From Mesorhizobium sp. M00.F.Ca.ET.216.01.1.1 (GTDB lineage: Bacteria > Pseudomonadota > Alphaproteobacteria > Rhizobiales > Rhizobiaceae): DNA of 64,000 nucleotides. The notes beneath the pieces were generated by a model that had not been told where the DNA came from, searched no databases, and saw only the letters and a program-made list of their open reading frames with translations. The stretch covers positions 1 through 64,000 of the forward strand of contig NZ_SADR02000003.1 of assembly GCF_004010325.2 (NCBI RefSeq), given 5' to 3'. Made by a program: the position numbers and the translations under genes. Numbering within the stretch: the first letter of the stretch is position 1; every line of letters begins with the position of its first letter. Positions 60,592 to 64,000 of this stretch are shown here, in pieces.

Positions 60592-60683
60592 GTGAATATG
60601 TGAAACATGCCGCGTCCGATCTCCCCGGCGACGGTTTCTACCGGACGCAGCGTGCACGCAATCACGCACGAGGAGATATGATC

Positions 60684-61583
60684 ATGACCCGCATTCTTTT
60701 TGCCACAACCGCACTTGCAACGCTGATTGCAACGGGCGTCTATGCACAGACGGCGACAACGCCGGCACCAGCGCAGGCGCCGCCCGTGCAGGACAATGCT
60801 ACGGCCGCTCCGGTACCGCGCGCCGAGGGCATTCTAATGAGCAACACGCTGGGTGAGTCGGTCTACAATGGCACAGGCGACAATGCCGAAAATATCGGCA
60901 TGGTCAGCGATGTCGTCTTTGACAAGGAAGGCCAGGCGAAATCCGTCGTCATCGGCGTCGGCGGCTTCCTCGGCATCGGCGCGAAGGATGTCACCTTCGA
61001 CTACAACAAGGTGCAATGGGTCGAAAAGGACGGCGACCGCTGGCTGGTCGCGCCGACGACCAAGGATGAACTGACAGCTCAGCCGGCTTTCGATCGCAAG
61101 CCTTACGATCCGATTCCGCCGGCTGCGTCGACTGATACCATGGCGCCGGCCACGCCTTCGGCTTCAACCAGCGCGCAAAATACGGCACCGGCACCTGCCG
61201 AACCGGCACCTGCCGCACCGAAAGAGCCTGTGGTTCGCGCCGATGGCAATCTTGCCAGCAACATCGTCGGCGAAACCGTCTATAACGGTACCGGCGATGA
61301 CGCCCAGAACATCGGTGATGTCAATGACATCGTCCTGACCAAGGAGGGCAAGGCGCAATCGCTGGTCATCGGCGTCGGTGGCTTCCTCGGCATCGGTGAA
61401 AAGAACGTCACTTATGATTTCGCCAAGGCCCAGTGGGCCGAAAAGAATGGCGACCGCTGGCTGGTGGCCCAGACCACCAAGGAAGAGCTGATGGCTCAGC
61501 CGGATTTCGACCGCAAGCCTTATGATCCTGCTCCGGCAACCACGTCATCCACTACAGCACCACCCCCTTCGTCTGCGCAGTAA
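60684..61583 (+). CDS. Exported protein with two PRC-barrel domains
   Basis: The 299-residue protein starts at 60684 (GAGGAG eight bases upstream; ATG 60678 also possible). It has a signal peptide (ILFATTALATLIATGVYA-Q), a Pro/Ala-rich linker, and two PRC-barrel units of about 90 residues (about 48-150 and 188-285) that are near copies. Each has VIGVGGFLGIG, GDRWLVA, TTK(D/E)EL and FDRKPYDP. They are joined by a Pro/Ala/Thr-rich linker. It is probably periplasmic, of unknown role. An EcfG-type promoter precedes it. Confidence 0.83.
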   Translation: MTRILFATTALATLIATGVYAQTATTPAPAQAPPVQDNATAAPVPRAEGILMSNTLGESVYNGTGDNAENIGMVSDVVFDKEGQAKSVVIGVGGFLGIGAKDVTFDYNKVQWVEKDGDRWLVAPTTKDELTAQPAFDRKPYDPIPPAASTDTMAPATPSASTSAQNTAPAPAEPAPAAPKEPVVRADGNLASNIVGETVYNGTGDDAQNIGDVNDIVLTKEGKAQSLVIGVGGFLGIGEKNVTYDFAKAQWAEKNGDRWLVAQTTKEELMAQPDFDRKPYDPAPATTSSTTAPPPSSAQ

Positions 61584-61611
61584 CTCCGCTGCTCCGGCGC
61601 TGGCGGACAAG

Positions 61612-61641
61612 GACCCGCACCGGCAACGGCGCGGGTCTTTC
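61612..61641 (+). terminator. Terminator after the PRC-barrel gene
   Basis: GACCCGC (61612-61618) pairs with GCGGGTC (61631-61637), followed by TTTCTC. It lies in the convergent gap before the sulfatase gene. Confidence 0.7.
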
Positions 61642-63240
61642 TCATCTCGCACCAGAGTGTGGCAGGCCGGCGACATGGCCGGCAACGCCGTCCTCGGTCA
61701 GTTCGGCAAGCGCCAGCGACTGGTCGAGATGTTCGGCCCGCCAGGCGAGCAGCCGTTCGGCAAGCTCCAGCCGCACCGTGAGATAGGCCGGATCGGCCGC
61801 GACATTGGTCAACTCGCCCGCATCTTTGTCCAAGTCGAAAAGCAGCGGCGGCAGTCCGCCGCCGAAATGCACATATTTGAATTTTTCCGTGCGGACAGCG
61901 GCGAGATTGCACTGGCGCGAAGCGATACCGAGATGCTTTTCGGCATGACCGTCGGCGATCGAGCGGAAATCGAACTCCCAATGCGCGGCGTCGCGCCAAT
62001 CACGAGGCGCCTCGTTCTCGAGGAACGGCTTTAGCGATCTGCCATCCAGATGCGGCGGTGGGGCCTGATCGAGCAGGTCGAGCACGGTCGGAAAGATGTC
62101 GACTGCTTCGGTGAAGTGATCGAAAGCAGAGCCTGAGGCTTCCATTCGGCGCGGGTCGCGGATGATCAGCGGGATGTGAAAACTGCCGTCGAAGAAGCCG
62201 CCCTTGCCGAGCATGAAATGGTCGCCCATCATCTCGGCGTGATCGGAGGTCAGCACGACGATAGTATCATCCCACGCATCCACCGCCTTGACCGCTCGCC
62301 AGACGCGGCCAAGCTGCGCGTCGACCTCCGAGATCATGCCGTAATAGAGCGCGCGGATGCGGCGAAAATTGTCGTCGCCCCAGTCGCGCACCTTGCCCTC
62401 GGCGCCGGGCCGGAATTTTGCCCGCTGCTGCTGGTCAAGATCATAAGCCAGGTAGGGGTGGCTTGCCGCTTCGGCCTGCCAACTCCCGGCGCGGCGGAAG
62501 GCAGGACCGTCGGCGGGATCGTACATCCTGTTGTAAGGCTCCGGCACGACGAAAGGCGGGTGCGGGCTGAGGAAGGAAAGATGCGCGAACCACGCTGTGT
62601 CGCGCTCCTGTTCGCCGAGCCAGCGGACGAATTCGCCGGTCAGGAAAGCAGCCGGTGTCTCGTCCTTCGAATAGATGGGCGGCGCGCTGGTGACGGCCTC
62701 GTCGATCCTGCCCTGCAAGGCGCCATCCGACGGACGGTGGATGTCGGGAAAGCCGGCGCCGGCATCGACGCCGCGCGCCTTGAGCCATGACAGCCACGGT
62801 TTCTGGTGCTCCGGCAAGAGCTGCCGCGCAGTGAAGCCGGGCAGCACGCCTTCATAGCTCTTTAGCCGCGGGTCGCCGGGTGCCAGCAGGCGCGGATCGA
62901 GTGACACGTCGGTATAGCCGAACAGCGTTGGATCATAGCCGAGGCTGCGCGCCGAGAGCGCGATGTTGCCGTGGCGGGCGTCGAGCGGCGTGCCATTGCG
63001 GCAGACGCGATTGTTCATCTGGTGGAGGCCGGTGTAGAGGCAGGCGCGCGCCGGCGAGCAAGGCGCCGCCCCGCCGTAATGCTGCCGAAACAGAACACCC
63101 TCGGCAGCGAGCGCGTCAGCGTTCGGGGTTTTCACCACCGGGTGACCGACAGCCGACAGGCAGTCGCCGCGCCACTGGTCGCAGGTGATCAGTAGAACAT
63201 TCGGACGTCTGCCTTTTCCGGCCAATCGCTGTATCCTCAT
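61642..63240 (-). CDS. Sulfatase / phosphonate monoester hydrolase-like enzyme
   Basis: The 532-residue protein starts at 63240 (MRIQRLAGKGRRPNVLLITC). It has the alkaline-phosphatase superfamily sulfatase features: metal-binding VLLITCDQWRGDCLSAVGH, the formylglycine signature APCSPARACLYTGLH with the Cys that is converted, HLSFLSPHPPFVVPEPYNRM, and the metal site VVLTSDHAEMMGDHFMLGKG. The close match to phosphonate monoester hydrolase/choline-sulfatase-like enzymes does not fix the substrate. No signal peptide, so it is cytosolic. It is divergent from the VOC gene at 63455. Confidence 0.85.
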   Translation of the reverse strand: MRIQRLAGKGRRPNVLLITCDQWRGDCLSAVGHPVVKTPNADALAAEGVLFRQHYGGAAPCSPARACLYTGLHQMNNRVCRNGTPLDARHGNIALSARSLGYDPTLFGYTDVSLDPRLLAPGDPRLKSYEGVLPGFTARQLLPEHQKPWLSWLKARGVDAGAGFPDIHRPSDGALQGRIDEAVTSAPPIYSKDETPAAFLTGEFVRWLGEQERDTAWFAHLSFLSPHPPFVVPEPYNRMYDPADGPAFRRAGSWQAEAASHPYLAYDLDQQQRAKFRPGAEGKVRDWGDDNFRRIRALYYGMISEVDAQLGRVWRAVKAVDAWDDTIVVLTSDHAEMMGDHFMLGKGGFFDGSFHIPLIIRDPRRMEASGSAFDHFTEAVDIFPTVLDLLDQAPPPHLDGRSLKPFLENEAPRDWRDAAHWEFDFRSIADGHAEKHLGIASRQCNLAAVRTEKFKYVHFGGGLPPLLFDLDKDAGELTNVAADPAYLTVRLELAERLLAWRAEHLDQSLALAELTEDGVAGHVAGLPHSGAR

Positions 63241-63454
63241 GCAACATGTGTGGAAGTGCGCTGCCCATGGAGCCGAATTTTGGCGGCCACGCAAGCCTGA
63301 CGAACTTGCCGGATAGTGAACAAAAACCCGCTCATCGTTCGCTTTTACAGCACAGTCCATTCTGTGTTTGCTGCCTGTGCCTCGCGTGTGCGCATCCTCA
63401 TATTGGTGTGGACAGCGGCATGGGCCGCAAGACACAAAGGGAAGGAGCAGAAAA

Positions 63455-64000
63455 ATGCTCGACCAGATCAAGGGCCTGCATCACGTCACCTCCATGGCGA
63501 AGGATGCGCGCCAGAATAATGAATTCTTCACCAGCAAGCTCGGTCTGCGCCGGGTCAAGAAGACCGTCAATTTCGACGCACCTGATGTCTATCATCTCTA
63601 CTATGCCGACGCGGTCGGCACGCCCGGCTCGGTGATGACCTATTTTCCGTTTCCCAACATCGGCAAGGGCCGCCACGGCGTCGGCGAGGTCGGCACCACG
63701 GTTTTCTCGGTGCCCGAAGGCACGCTCGCCTATTGGGAAAAGCGTTTTGCCGATGAGGGCATCACGGGGCTATCGCGCGAGGAGACATTCGGCGAGAAGC
63801 GGCTTGCCTTCGATGGTCCCGATGGCGACGGGCTTGCACTGGTCGAGAACAAGGCCGACCATCGTGCGCCATGGGCGAAAGGCGGCATACCCTCCGATGA
63901 GGCGATCCGCGGTTTTCACTCGGTGTCGCTGCGGCTGAAGGACGGCGGTGCCACCGAAGAGCTGCTCAAGTTTATGGGCTATGAGGAGATCGACAAGTCC
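63455..64000 (+). CDS. Ring-cleaving dioxygenase-like VOC protein (cut by window edge)
   Basis: The ATG at 63455 (AAGGAGCAG upstream) opens MLDQIKGLHHVTSMAKDARQ and runs to the window edge, 182 codons with no stop. It is of the same MhqO/LinE type as the protein at 4064-5017: GLHHVTS, VNFDAPDVYHLYYADAVGTP, GSVMTYFPFPN and a second module starting GFHSVSLRLKDG. The family is about 310 residues, so roughly 130 lie beyond. The gap 63241-63454 shows no clear regulatory site to me. Confidence 0.87.
   Translation, partial: MLDQIKGLHHVTSMAKDARQNNEFFTSKLGLRRVKKTVNFDAPDVYHLYYADAVGTPGSVMTYFPFPNIGKGRHGVGEVGTTVFSVPEGTLAYWEKRFADEGITGLSREETFGEKRLAFDGPDGDGLALVENKADHRAPWAKGGIPSDEAIRGFHSVSLRLKDGGATEELLKFMGYEEIDKS

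Overview
The window looks like chromosomal DNA of a Mesorhizobium-type alphaproteobacterium (order Rhizobiales). The GC content is high. It carries a DUF768 gene (a family I know mainly from Mesorhizobium), a DUF1013/TrcR cell-cycle regulator, an RpoH of alphaproteobacterial type, a pst-phoU-phoB operon, and a complete PhyR-NepR-EcfG general stress response core. Several intergenic repeats flanked by TAGAGC or resembling RIME elements are also of rhizobial type.

Layout. 0-0.4 kb: 5' part of an ISAs1-family transposase gene running off the left edge. 0.5-6.9 kb: trcR, then a detoxification block (VOC proteins, PfpI-like protein, WYL regulator) with two copies of one operator. 7.0-14.8 kb: central carbon genes tkt, gap, pgk and fba on the minus strand, with a Na+/K+:H+ antiporter inserted between gap and pgk. 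15.0-19.7 kb: zapA, 1-Cys peroxiredoxin, rpoH, an rluD-like gene and small genes. 19.8-22.3 kb: tRNA-Glu followed by a poorly coding stretch with a decayed nitronate monooxygenase, a decayed SRAP gene, a DUF768 gene and a collagen-like lipoprotein. 22.5-30 kb: VOC, GST, a FecR/CHASE2-cyclase pair and small envelope genes. 30-41 kb: a 1397-residue hybrid histidine kinase, a Pho box and pstSCAB-phoU-phoB. 41-46 kb: a ROK regulator facing a xylose-type ABC transporter (xylFHG). 46-61.6 kb: the general stress response region with phyR, nepR-ecfG, a single-domain response regulator, three HWE-type kinases, a PaoABC-like aldehyde oxidoreductase and several stress-type membrane/envelope genes. 61.6-64 kb: a sulfatase-superfamily hydrolase and the start of a second ring-cleaving VOC dioxygenase.

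The strongest system-level signal is a set of nine sequences of the exact form GGAAC-N16-CGTT, each 29-92 bases upstream of a start codon and correctly oriented. Eight lie between 49.9 and 60.6 kb. They precede phyR, nepR-ecfG, an HWE kinase, and genes for a UPF0391 protein, a YqjD-like protein, a 58-residue membrane protein, a lipid kinase and a double PRC-barrel protein; a ninth lies alone at 29.1 kb. This suggests a local EcfG regulon that holds the core switch, candidate sensor kinases and output genes together.

Three genes (SGNH hydrolase, DUF2865 protein, PaoB-like FAD subunit) each appear intact apart from one single-base frameshift. These may be base-calling errors or recent inactivations; raw reads would decide. 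All functions are read from sequence by eye; no database search was run.
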